Origin: Limnanthes douglasii subsp. nivea
Taxonomy: Eukaryota; Streptophyta; Magnoliopsida; Brassicales; Limnanthaceae
Assembly (NCBI GenBank): GCA_036936605.1
Contig: JAUPFV010000004.1
Coordinates: 289,520,009 to 289,584,008, forward strand
Direction: 5' to 3'
DNA length: 64,000 bases
Shown: positions 47,642 through 59,520 of the stretch, piece after piece
Position numbering within the stretch: the stretch's first letter is position 1
How the letters are laid out: every line of letters starts with the position of its first letter
Position numbers and translations under genes: made by a program
The notes under the pieces: model-generated
What the model was told of the DNA's origin: nothing
What the model saw: the letters and a program-made list of their open reading frames with translations, nothing else
The model's database searches: none

Positions 47642-48149
47642 GTTTGGTTCTTGCTACGGGTCACTCATGTTTATGAATCATGATTTCATATGATTCAAGG
47701 TCTAAAGGAGAGAACAACATATATGGTCATGAAGATCTCGAAGATCGTTTAGTATGAGAGAACACACCAGGTGTTTCGACGACAATCGTATTGACCGGTT
47801 ACTGGAGGAGTTTAAATTGTCTACCAATCGTCGGATCAAGGTAAAACTTGCTTAACGAGATGTTGTCTCAAACTACGAAGAGGTTTTCGAAACCATTGTT
47901 TTTCATCAACTGGACATGGGGTTTTGTTTTCAGGCTATGAAAAGGATTTTGAAACCAACTTTTTTCATTACTGGATGGCTTCAATGTGAATTTGAATAAG
48001 GAACACTCGAGAATAATTTATATTATTTTGATAAGGTGAACAATTACAATTCTCAATGTAACAATTGAAAAAAATAAAATAAAATAATTTTGGTTGTTGA
48101 TGGTGATGGTGCTGTGAATTCGAGAACGATTCTCGAATTCTTGTTAACA

Positions 48150-48470
48150 TGATGTAGCCCAGAAAGTCCAAACAAAAACCTTTTTAATTTCATATTATTT
48201 TTATTCAAATATCTTATGTTATTTAAATTAAATCTAATTATATAAAGATTTTATTTTATTTTAAAATATTTAATTTATTTCCTTGTATTCTAATTTAGGG
48301 TTTTGAATAGCTCTTATATAAAGCCTCATATACCTTAAGTTTTAAATAATTTTTTGGAATAATATATTTTTATCTCTCAAAATTTCAATCTTTGTTACCC
48401 TTAGATTAGGGTTTCATCATGTTACCTTTGAATTAGGGTTTCATCTACTTCTATTTCCGCTGCGTCATCG
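48150..48470 (+). repeat. direct repeat B, copy 2 (LTR-like)
   Basis: Starts TGATGTAGCCCAGAAAGTCC and ends TGCGTCATCG. With copy 1 it bounds about 510 bp that lacks a coding frame, an arrangement like a TRIM (miniature LTR element). No clear primer-binding site or polypurine tract is seen. A perfect stem AATTCGAGAA-CGA-TTCTCGAATT lies at 48117-48139, just before it. Confidence 0.65.
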
Positions 48471-48474
48471 TTTG

Positions 48475-48623
48475 TTTACTCTCAAAACTTCATTACAATT
48501 TTTTATCAAGTTTCAATCTTTACTCTCTTTATGCATAAAGACTCTAACTTTTTCCTCTTTTCGCCTCTATAACTCTTTATTTATTAAGTTCATCATTACT
48601 CATTCTTTTCCTTCACATAATAG
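48475..48623 (+). repeat. direct repeat A, copy 2
   Basis: Shares most of its length with 47121-47274, for example GACTCTAACTTTTTCCTCTT and CATCATTACTCATT. Here A follows B, while at the left A precedes B, giving the order A-B-C-B'-A' with all parts in the same orientation. Confidence 0.75.
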
Positions 48624-49389
48624 TGAAGATCATAAATATACAATATGGTGTTTAATACTATCATGAACAAAAGATTTACATTATAAGAATTGTGTTAAAT
48701 TCTTACTCGTTGTCACAAATCAGTCATAGAAAATCCTTTGGCTGCTAATCATATCTCATCATTTGTCCCTAGACACTCATTCATTGACATTCATTTTTTG
48801 AACATCATCACAACTTCAAATGCAATATACCACGATTGTTTTTTAAAATAGGTTTAGATGTCACATATTATTGATTATCCTTATTAGTACTTTCATCATT
48901 CTGAGTATAGTAAGAAACGAACAAAGTGGGTAACTCTAAGAAATATGAAATTTTGGTTGCCCTAACTTAGTGAAAATCCTTTAGATACCAAAGATGATGA
49001 AATAGTCTTCTTATCCTACATTCTTGATCAATGTTTGTGATTTCCAATTTGCACAAATATGCAAAAATCTTTTAGAGGAACTAATATGTGTTCAAGTCAA
49101 TTACTATAGAAATCTCGAAGTTTTTTGATGGGAAGCAGTATGCATGCCTGAAAAAAGTATATGACTGATTTATCCTTATCAATTTTATTGCTTTGAATAA
49201 TATTAAGGGCCTAAAGGACTAAAGGGTAACCTCTTTTACTATGTTGTAATAGATGAAGTTGTAAATGTTTTAGATTACATTTCTAATTATAACAGGTTTA
49301 TAATGCGGGATTTATGTAAGTATGAGGTTTAATTTTTATGCTTTATGCTTTATGTTTCTTTTATCTTTATTATTGTGTTTGCATTATTC

Positions 49390-51566
49390 TGAAATGTCAA
49401 ATGTAGATTTGAAGTCTCGGATGAATTATGCCAAAAAACAATATGCGAGAATTATGGAATCGACATTCCACTTATAATATAGTTATAGATTTTTGCTTGT
49501 TCTTGAATAGTTTTGTTAAAAAAAAGTTAATGAAATATATGGTTTTAAAACCGGTTAGGTTAAAAGCCTCTCATGGGAAAAAGGTTTATCATAGGCATTC
49601 TCGTGGAAGAAGTTCGATGTATAATATTTTTTTAAGATAACGAGGCCAAAGTTTATAGACCGGGAAGAAAAATAGTGTGACTCATCAATCAATAAACAAA
49701 AATCATGGTAAAGTGTCACAAAGTTTCAACATTGTTGAACAGAATCGTGATAGTTATATCGTGAAAGATGTTATTGGTAATATTATTCATGATTTGAAGG
49801 ATTCTATTGCTGAAATGGAAGATTGAAATATCCTTACTTTTGAAGTTCAGAAGAGTAATCTGAGCCTTGTTCCAAATTTTAAAACCGAAGATGATTATGT
49901 GTCTCTTTCTCATGTAATTTATTTACCCTCTCTTGTTATGAATAAATATATTAGTGTTTCTATAGACGATAAAGATTCATTTGTGACAAAAGATGTTAAG
50001 TTTGTTATAATTGGGGAGGATCTTGTTGAAAACGAGGCTTAAAGGAAAGTTAATTCAACGTATTCTTATACTAAAAAGTACTAATTATTGAACATGACGA
50101 TTGACTTGCTCTGAAAGTCCTTCCATTGGCCAATAAATGAAAATTTTCATAGCGCCTCATCTACACAGAATTGGATTTTATGGAATGAAGATCATAACAG
50201 ATTATCTTTTAAGAGCCAAATAAGATAGTTATAGGAAACTTTTAAATAAAATGAAAGTCTTCGGTTCAGCTGACTTTCATGAGTATAAGCAGTTAAAAAT
50301 TGAAACTAGTGTGTCAATTTTTATGGATAATATACTTTATCTTCTTTTAATAAATGATTCTCTTAAGGTTAGAAATCCCTTAAAACATATGTAGATAGAG
50401 AGCCATCACTAACTACCAAATCGAACATAAGTGATGTTATTTTTTAGATTGCTCATGTCGAAAAATGATGTTTGTTGAAAATTGTCGATGATGCTGGTGT
50501 TCTATCGTGGTTTTTTATTGTGATCTCATGGATATTATCGTCAAGGTTCATTTCGGAAACTCATGCTAGTACAAATTACACTTCTGTCATTCATCATGTT
50601 GATATCAGAGTTTCCAACTTTATTTTTTACAAAAAAAATTCTTTAGTTAATCATTTTACCACCCATCCAAAAAGGTACATAACCATTTCTATACTCTAGA
50701 TTTAGTGAATAGAAAAATGAACTTGGTTTTGGAGGTAATAATTTTTTGATGTTTTATTTATAATATTTTCTTGTTTTTTTCAATCGAAAAATACTTTGAT
50801 TGTGCTGACTATTATCAATGCTTCTGCTTTTTTATCAAAGCAATGTCTAGACTACCATTTTAAATCTTCAACCCTTACTTGGAAGTATTGTAGTGTTATT
50901 TAATGATACATTTTAAATAAAGTCTTTGTTGGATCCCGAGGTGGAAACTAAGAAAAATGTGGGTGTATGTGTTACATGAAAACTTGTTGTTCAAATAATT
51001 GGAAGTTTGAGTGTGAATATGCAATTGATGCAAAATATTATCTTGGAAACATATTGCAAGCTAAAGAGATGACCAATAATCATCTTATGAACAAGATTCT
51101 AATCTTTATCGGTGGCTTAAAAGCGGCATGATAACCTTACTTTGGTCGATTTTTTTATGTTTCTCATTGAGAATTGATGGATGTTTCTCTCAAACTGAAG
51201 GAAGAATGTAGCATTCGCTCAAGCGAATAAACTAACCATTATAATTTGATGGCCAAGAAACTTTTTGAGCGAGATATCTTACGTTGAGATTTGGAAGATT
51301 CTTTAGAAGATAATACTAATTTACATGTGATTCTAAAAAATAAAAGATCTATCTAGAATGCGACTACAATAAATTTTCAAACATGTTATTTTGATGATTA
51401 TGATAATGTATGCAATGTTGAGTCTCCATTAGTCCCTCAATTTCATACAATACATCTCGATATCCTCTTGGATGATATGTAAAATTTTATCTGTAAGGAA
51501 GATATGCCTCCTTCTTATCATTGAACTTATTCTCACGAGTCTCCCCTTATTAGATCGAAAAGGGGG
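49390..51566 (+). other. decayed coding-like region, possibly a non-autonomous LTR element interior
   Basis: Short plus-strand frames (49.43-49.64, 50.47-50.70 and 51.0-51.5 kb) look like eroded protein, for example NHYNLMAKKLFERDILR and LILIFIGG-type words near 51.1-51.3 kb. I do not recognise the protein. A purine tract GAAAAGGGGG at 51556-51566 near the end could be a polypurine tract. With the LTR-like block at 46.85 kb this might be one element lacking pol. Confidence 0.3.
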
Positions 51567-51712
51567 TTATTATGTTGTCGGATAAGCTATTTTCTCCATA
51601 GTTTTTTTATTTCTTTCATATTTTTCACGAGTGTTTTTTACTCTTTTTAATTTTTATATAAAAAAATTAATATACTCTGATATATATATATATATAGTTT
51701 ATAATAAAAAAT

Positions 51713-51751
51713 AACACCTAATTATGAGAGCTAATCTCAGAATTAGGTGTT
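51713..51751. repeat. short stem-loop, 11-bp perfect stem
   Basis: AACACCTAATT (51713-51723) and AATTAGGTGTT (51741-51751) are exact inverses. The 17-base loop itself can pair GAG with CTC. A related word (AACACTTAATT) follows at 51.76 kb. Confidence 0.8.
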
Positions 51752-51759
51752 TTTACAAA

Positions 51760-53500
51760 AATAACACTTAATTTAGAGACGAGTCCTCATAATTAATTGC
51801 TTTTTTGAAAAATAATAATAAGTATTTTCGATATTAGCTCTCTAATTTGTTTTTGTTTTCTTAAAATATCTAATTCCAACGGTGTCGCCTGTAATCTAAC
51901 ATGTAATTTTGAAAAAAAATCACAAAGGTTTTTGGAAATCGAGTTTTTGAAGTTTAATGAATGTGAAACTTAAACTTAAGATTAATAGGTTTTGTTAGTC
52001 GTTTGGGGGATATTTTATGGTGTTGATTCATTATTTTCCGTTTTCATTAACTTAATCTATATTTTTATTTTTTTTACAGCTTTTTGGGTTTTTAATTTTT
52101 AAAGTTTATGAATATAGTTTGGATTGAATAAGAAAAAAAATAGATGTTTATATGAAATAATGATAAAGAGAAGAGAATCGAATGACAAGAAAAAAATTAA
52201 ATTTAAAATTAAATGAAGGGTAAAATTATAAAAAAAACATGTGCTGAAGTATTTTTTGAAAATTTTAAATAAAGGAAATAATAAATATTATGGAGAAAAT
52301 AATCATTCCCTTATATTATTGATGTTCTAAAATAGCTCGAAGATAATAAAAAAATAGCATGCGATGATTATTATTCTAATGAATATGATGTTACTTTTAA
52401 CACTTGATTTAATGTACATCCTCAAAAACCAAGCTTAACATTTCCTTATGTTACTGTCGATGACATGATTCCAATTTCTGAAAAATATTCCTCTAATCTG
52501 ATTCCAAATGATGTTTAGTTTGTTTATTTCATGAACTAAGTCTCTATTATATGGTAGATTTGTAAGATATTGACTTTTTAGAATGAATTTGTTCATTTAT
52601 GGCTAGTGCTATGTTTTATTTATTAATAGACATTTTTTGCCTGAATACTTTATTTTCATTCTGAAGTGATTAATTCTATAGATATATGTATTTCAAGGAA
52701 CATGTAGTCTCTTTATTTGAGTTGTATCTAGAGTATCTAACTTTTATTTTTATTTTATTTTTAGAAGGGTTCATGACTTCCCTTATGGGTTCTATTAGGA
52801 ATAACCTTAAAACTAATGAGGAATTAATTTATTCATTGGAGTGATGAAGACTTAGTTTTATTTTACCTTTATTTATAGGAACGTCGTTTCAAAGTGATAG
52901 TCTTATCTTCTTTTTATCATATAGTTGTATTTTTAGCTATTATTCTTATTTTTGTATAACAGAGTCCTTAAATTAGCTTTTATCTATTTTAGTATAATTC
53001 GTAGATTCACTCCTTGATTTATTTTCGTAAAAACTCATTAATATCATGACCACAATATAAATTGTAAAAACACTTTATTAATTCTTGAGTGTCTTAAATC
53101 GGATTATAACTCTTATGAAAACAAAATATAATGGGTGATAAAAACAAATCTAACCTATAAATAGTAAATTTTAAGTGTTTTGTGTTCAATAGATGTTGGA
53201 GCTTGTTTCTTTCTTCGTCCAGTAACCGGTAAATTCATGGTATTACTTTTGATTGCAGAGTATAATGATCTTTCTAATCCGGGGATAATTTGTCGAGGTG
53301 TTTTTTTGTGTGGAAAATAACCTTCTTAAAACTTTATATTTTGGCTTAAATCTTGGGAATCGAACCTTATAGTTGTATTTATTTTGCATCGATGATTTAT
53401 TTTTCATTTATTACATCAAGCTCTACTTTACCTCTGAATTGGTTCATTTCTCATAAGTGGAGATTCTATAAGAGGGCATTGTTGTTTCGACTATAAAAAT
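51760..53500. other. AT-rich intergenic DNA, no gene seen
   Basis: No supported coding pattern on either strand. The expected 3' LTR of the neighbouring Tat element is not found in 53.1-53.5 kb. Confidence 0.45.
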
Positions 53501-53659
53501 GGGAATAATGTTTAATTTGTTGGTGTTCTCGTAATGGTTATGTATGAGGTTTTCTTCATCCGATCTGCTCGTGTCTTCCGGACTAAGAAGTTTATTTTTA
53601 ACACTTACCCAGTTCGAAATTCGTCAAGACTCGTTTCTCTTCCCAGAATTCTAAGAGAT

Positions 53660-53942
53660 TGTTTTTGGATCGTGGGACACGTTTCAATATTTGGTTCGAC
53701 CTGCCAACCGTTATTTTTCCTAGACCAGCGCACCCACTAAGTCCAGAAAGTTACATAGGCTTTTAATCTTCACACGTTTGCGCAACCTTTAATCATTGCA
53801 AAAATCCTCTTCAACTTCTCATAGGTAACAGTTACTTTTTACTGTTATATAAATACTCTTTTACTATTTCATTGTCTTCCACACTCAAATCGTTTTTAGA
53901 GAGATAACCATATTTACCTTCAAATCGTTCTTGAGAGATTTT
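53660..53942 (+). promoter_or_regulatory. upstream region of antisense gene copy 2
   Basis: GATCGTGGGACACGTTTC, TTTAATCATTGCAAAAATCC and a TATA box TATATAAATA (53846-53855) precede the ATG at 53943 by about 90 bp. The order of words matches the upstream region of copy 1. Confidence 0.55.
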
Positions 53943-56824
53943 ATGTTCATAACCAGAAACGCTCTAGTTAAAGGTGGCTTGTTAAATTTGTCAGAGTTAG
54001 AGAGAGCGAGGAAAGTAGAAAGAGAGAACCATATCACCGTCGGCCTCCCAGTTTCTCCAGGTGAGAAAACCAGTGAACCAACTCAGGACGCCGATCAACG
54101 GTGATCTTCTTCCAAAAACCCTAGGCCCAGACAACTTTCATTCAAACCAAGCCTTCCACCCTTCCCCTCTGGTTATTATGTTCAAGAATTCAAACCTTCT
54201 GTGCCTAAAGAAAAAGTCATTTCAAGTACGAGAAAACCCTCTCTTTTTATTGCTATGGGTTCTAATACTGAGAAGTCTCCGAGAAAGATAACCCATCGCC
54301 GAATGACCCGCCAAACCAAAACCCAATCCATACTTTCACTGCCAAAACCCTCCGGATTGGAGGTATCTAAAGCAGCTCCACTGACCAAGCCCTCCGGATC
54401 CCAACCTCAACCAGACACTAGGCCTTTAGAGGCAACAAGCGCTCAACCTTCCGAACAGCCTTCAGTGCAAGAAACTGACCACCCCCCCCCCCCTTTTTCT
54501 AAGGCAACTGAGAAACCTTTCACAGTGATGGAAGAGATTATGGAAGACATCATCGAGGAAGCCCCCTTCGAGACCGAAGCATCAGGTTAAACGAGAGATG
54601 CTACTTCTGATAAGAAGGGCAAAAGTAAGGTAAAAGTCTGCATGACTCATCCGAATTTGCTTCCGGAGTGCTTAGATGGAAAGGTAGGCACTTGTTTCAA
54701 GCATGTTAGCATCAAATATCTCTTAGCCTTGTAAAACATCAATTATATCCACACCCATACTGCTGAGTTGGGCCGAATCCGGGCGAAATGGGGGATTCCG
54801 GAGTCTGTAAAGATACGGATACCTATTACTTCGGAGACTCCCATGGATTGAAATGAGGTGGTAATTTTTATCGAAGTGCTAAACTGGGTACTATGGTTCC
54901 CACTAGACCCATAAATTGTTAGGTACTTTCACTTGGTCAAAATTTGCCCTAGCCAGTTAAGCCTCAATGCCTGGTACTCTCTCCTTGCTTGTATCATGGC
55001 ATCAAGGTTGTCGCAGATCCCTTTTCTGATGGAGCAGTTTGCTGCTGTAGCAAGCTTGTGCAAGAATCATCAGATTCCATTCTACCATCACAACACGGGG
55101 AATGATTTTAAATTTGTGGATGGCTTGTTGGAGTCTGAAAAGAACTGGAGAACATAATTCATGTTTGTTAGTGGAACATGGGAAAATGGGAGGAAGATTA
55201 AGGCCAACACCAACCCTAACATGCTGACTAGCATGTGGAAAATCAATGGTAATTTCCTTTCTTTTCTTTGTCTTCCAAGTTTTTTCTTCTTAAATTATAA
55301 GTGTTTTCTTATTCTGGTTGGCTTGTTACTCCTTTTCAGTGCTACCGAAGGAGTTCACCGGAAATTTGGAGGAGGGGAAAAATACTTGTGCAAAACTCAA
55401 TGCATGGGCTGTGGAGCACTAGGGGAATACCTTCGACAACTACTTCATATCGGGAAATTTCGTAAGGTCCCATATGTGGAACACCACTGGCCGGAGAGAC
55501 CTCTCATGGGAAGATCTATCCACTATTTATCCTCCTGGTGTGATTCTTAAAAGGACAGAAGCCAAGGATATCAAGTTGTTCTTACCTTCCAGAGTTAAGG
55601 CTCCCAGCAAGATGAAGAACAAAAAGAAGAAAACTGCAGTAGAATTGGTTCAAGTAGCTACAGAAGGGACTCGTTCGGGGAACCAGGGGGGATTGATGCA
55701 GCCCTGCTTAAAGCAGCAGAGGTTGAAACAGTGAGGGAAGCTGGAGGGTCGCAGAACCCACCAAAGCCCACTGAGAAGGAGAGGAAACAGAGGGCCAGCA
55801 GTGATGAGAAGTTGTTAAAAAGAAAAAGGTTACCCTGGGAAAAAAATTATTCTTCGTCCTTTAGAATTCCAACCTCCACCACCCCCTTCTGATCCTACCT
55901 TGCAAGAGAAAATCCCAACAGACCTCGAGTCCGGAGAGATTGCTAGGGGGGTGATGTTTTGGACATCAGTTCCCTTTAAGACATTGATTTATATTTTAAT
56001 GATTCTGAGAATGATGATTTTGCAGGTCCCTACCGTCCTTCCAGTTCTGCTAATATGGTGACCTTCAATGGTAAATCCTTCTCCATTTCTAGAGATCAAG
56101 ATGTCCTGAGTCAGTCCCTCCTCGGTCATATCCGGCTAATACTTGATTTGAAAAGGCAGGTGAAAAGTCATACCACCCTTATCAACTCCCTCACCTCTAA
56201 CAATCAATCCATGTCAAACAATCTAATAAACGCTCAGCAAAGTATAGAGGAACTGAAAAGGAGATAGAGGCACTAAAGAATGACAAGGAGGATTCAACAA
56301 CTAAGTTAGCCACATCGGAAGCAACCAGAACAGAGCTCCAGACTAAGTATTCTGACTTAGAAAAAGACCTCACAACATTGAAGGAAGAAGTGAAGACTAA
56401 GGATGGTGCCATTGAAACCTTAACCGATGATAAGACTAAACTAGATAGCACTATTTTGGAGATGACCAAGAATAATGAGGAATTAAAGAGTCATCATGAG
56501 CAAGCTATCCAAGCGGGTATCGATAAATATACCAATAAAGTAATAGACTCTTTAGAAAAGAGAGATGATGGGATCAAGTCTCATATGGTGCTGCTGTTCC
56601 ATGAGACTTTTTCGAAAAGGACCTTGGGTCCTCTATGGAAGTACGTGGAATACGAAGACATCTCATTTCATATAATGGCTGATGGGGACAAGCACAATTA
56701 CTCTAGTGGAATCGATTCCACTACTGATGATGAAGAGGGAACTGGTGAGAGTTCGAGTCCCGAACTCATAAGTCCTAAAAAAGATGATGGCGGGGAATGC
56801 ACATCCGAATGGAACAAGCCCTAA
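53943..56824 (+). pseudogene. antisense gene of Tat element, copy 2 (PF04195-like, coiled-coil end)
   Basis: Starts MFITRNALVKGGLLNLSELE, as in copy 1. After one in-frame stop (TGA near 54.10 kb) the same frame continues through a Pro/Ser-rich part to 54.59 kb. The conserved domain follows: WGIPESVKIRIPI, VLNWVLWFPLDP, SQLSLNAWYSLLACIMASRL and VSGTWENGRKIKA. A GT-AG intron (55249-55339) joins in phase 1 to VLPKEFTGNLEEGKNTCAKL. After SRVKAPSKMKNKKKK the frame slips. Then 56.06-56.82 kb encodes a heptad-rich Lys/Glu coiled coil and an acidic Ser-rich tail ending SEWNKP. A TAA after LLAL (54.73 kb) is also present in copy 1 (IAL, TAA). Broken by several stops, so not functional as it stands. 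Confidence 0.75.
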
Positions 56825-57285
56825 GGTCTTATATTGTTTTTTGTTTTTCCAAACAGTCAAAGTCCTTGGATGACCAATACACATTTTGTATTTACCAATC
56901 TGGTTAAAGTCCGAATAGGTTTAATTTATCAAACTTTCTTTTGTTTAATACTTTTCTTTAAATTTTTCACGGCTAATATTTAAGTAGCCCTTAGGATTTC
57001 AGAAGTATTAAAATGAGAGTGTTTAATATCTCCGAAGACATGTATTTAATGGTCATCACTTAACCAAGTTTATCCGACCCATTAAAGACCAAAGATGTTG
57101 AACAAGTGATTCATACTTGAATTGAATTGTAGTAAAACCACTTCGAATGTTTTAAGAAGGCATCATATATTATAAAAAACCGGACACCTCATTAAAACCT
57201 CCCTGCCTCACTAGGGTAGGAAATAGTATGCCCCCTAATATTTACATTGATATTTAACAGGTAAATATTTACATAAAAGATTTTA
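56825..57285. other. spacer between the convergent antisense gene and pol
   Basis: About 460 bp with no coding pattern between the antisense gene stop and the integrase end. It should hold both 3' ends. Confidence 0.5.
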
Positions 57286-58560
57286 TTCTAAATATATACT
57301 GAGATGTTCAATATTCCATGGGTGCTTCAAAACTCTCCCTTCTTTGTCCTGAAGTCTATATGTCCCAGGTTTGAGATTTTGACAGACCTCATATGGGCCT
57401 TCCTAGTTCAGAGCCAATTTACCAAACTGCTTCCCCTTGGTGTGTAAGAAAACGTTTCTAAACACCTTATCTCCTTGTTGAAAATCTATTTTTTGACATT
57501 GGAAGCAAATCTGCTCCTCATCAAACCTTGGTAGTGAGCTGTTATTAAGTGAGATTTAACCCTTCTTTTTCTATTAAATCCAACTATTTTTTAATTGCTA
57601 TCTCATTAGCTTATTCTGAATAGTTGTGGAATCCGTATGATGGTAGGGTGGCTTCTATGAGGGTAATTGCATCCATCCCACACACCAAAGGAAAAAGGGA
57701 TTCTTGTGTAGCAGCCCGATGAGTAGTTCAGTATGCCCACAACACTTCTTGTAAATATCTTGGCCACTTCCCCGCAACTCCTTCTAGATTCTTTTTTAAC
57801 CCAGACAAAATAATCATGTTGGCAACTTCAACCTGGTTGTTTGCTTGTGGATGGAATGGAGAAGAAAAACAATGTATAATACCTCTAGAGGCACAAAAAT
57901 TCTCCATACCTTTGTTGTCAAATTGTGGCCCATTGTCTGTAGTAATCTTTTGGGGGATCCCAAATCTGTAGCATATATTGGATATGATAAATTTAATAAC
58001 AGCCTTCGAAGTGGTTCCTGCCAAAGGAGATGCCTCTATCCATTTTGAGAAGTAATTAATAGCAACTATAACAGTTCCACACCCCTCAGATGTCATAAGC
58101 AGAGGTCCAACTAAGTCCATTTCCCATCGGGAAAAAGGTACCGGCTCAGAAATAGACTTCATAGGTACTGTTGGTACATAAATTTCATTTCCATACCTTT
58201 GACATGGATCACAATTCTTCACCATTTATTTAGCATCTACCATTATGGATGGCCAATAGTACCCAACGAACAACACTCTTCCGGTTAGTGCCATGTACCC
58301 ATAATTTGTTGAGCCTTCTCCATCGTGTAGTTCATATAAAACGAACTGAGATTCTTCAATCCCCAAACAACGCAACAGAGGTCTACTAAAAGATTTTTAT
58401 AGAGAACTCCCCTTATGATAAAAAAAACCTCGGGCCTTGTGTTTAATCTTTCTTGTCGTAGCTTTATCCGAAGGCAAAAACCCATCAGAAATATATTGAA
58501 GGAAGGAAAACCTCAAGTCTTTAGATTGAATCACCTGTATGCTCATGCTTTCCCCATCTT
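57286..58560 (-). pseudogene. gypsy integrase remnant
   Basis: The zinc-binding part is degraded near 58.4-58.2 kb; the last Cys pair is seen in MVKNCDPCQRYGN. The catalytic core is open in 58225-57728: WEMDLVGPL (first D), TTDNGPQFDNKG (second D) and HPQANNQVEVAN (E). The C-terminal part near 57.42-57.29 kb reads PNWEGPYEVCQNLKPGTYRL and HPWNIEHL, typical of Tat/Athila pol ends. It is broken upstream of the core. Confidence 0.8.
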
Positions 58561-59073
58561 CCTTGTTCTGACTTGGTTGTATAGACGGGCATTCATGTGT
58601 GTGAATCCAAGGGTAGGACTCAAAATACCTATAGTTGCCAAAGAATCTGCTAGGGTGTTCTTCGATCTAGGAATATGCTCATAACAAACACTTTTGAAGT
58701 TGGCTGCTACTTCTTTCAGGATGAGTAAGTACTTGATCAGTTATTCCTTCTTGGCCTCAGACTGACATTGAGCATGATGGATGAGCAGTTGATAGTCACT
58801 CATCAAACGAACTATCTTAGCCCCACACAAGGAAGCCAATTTAAGACTAGCTATAACTGCTTCATATTTAGAGTCATTGTTGAAGGCCCTGAACCCAAAG
58901 CATATAGCTTGGTACATCTCATCACCATATGGAGAGGTTAGGAAAATTCTAACTCCACAACCCATTGTGCTTGAACTACCATCATTTCGGGCTACCCACT
59001 CTTTCTTGGTTTTTTCTTCTAAAGTTTGTTTGGAGTTCCTGTCCGAATAGAATTCTACCAGGAAATCAGCCAC
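58560..59073 (-). pseudogene. second RNase H-like domain of Tat pol
   Basis: The open frame 59073-58741 reads VARNDGSSSTMGCGVRIFLT, SKYEAVIASLKLASLCGAKI and LMSDYQLLIHHAQ. This fits the archaeal-like second RNase H of Tat elements (D-GSS...G-G...EY-A-I--L--A...-SD---). The first catalytic Asp is kept in NDGSS, and SKYEA carries the Glu. A stop and slips separate it from its neighbours. Confidence 0.7.
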
Positions 59074-59099
59074 TGATTGAGCTTTGATAGCTGTTTAGG

Positions 59100-59520
59100 G
59101 GGCAAAATCAATGTTGTAATCGCCCGATTCTACTGACCATTTGGTTATCCTGCTTGATATCTCTACCTTTTGAAGAACATTATTTAGTGGGAAAGATGTC
59201 CGGACAATAATGGAATGAGATTAAAAATACGACCTCATATTTCTTACCGTACTTACTAAGGCTAATGCCAACTTTTCAAGCTTTAAGTATCTCTTCTCAG
59301 GATTTATTAAACTTTTGCTGATGTGGTATACCGGGCGAGGGTAATTGGCCACCTCTCTTACCAATACTGAACTTATAGCATATTCTAACACGGCCAAGTA
59401 TATATCGAGTGTTTCTCCCCGAACAGGTTTGAAAAGAGTCTTTGGTGAAGACAAATGTTTCTTTATTTCAACAAAAGCTTGATTTTTGTGAGGAACACTC
59501 AAAATCTTTAGCATTCTTCA
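59100..59520 (-). pseudogene. RT/RNase H connection and first RNase H of Tat pol
   Basis: The frame 59514-59221 reads VLEYAISSVLVREV, YPRPVYHISKSLINPEKRYL and LEKLALALVSTVRNMRSYF. This matches the gypsy RNase H pattern (L-VS--A-S-VL-RE...PVYYVSK-L---E-RY---EK-ALAL----RKLR-YF). Confidence 0.8.
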
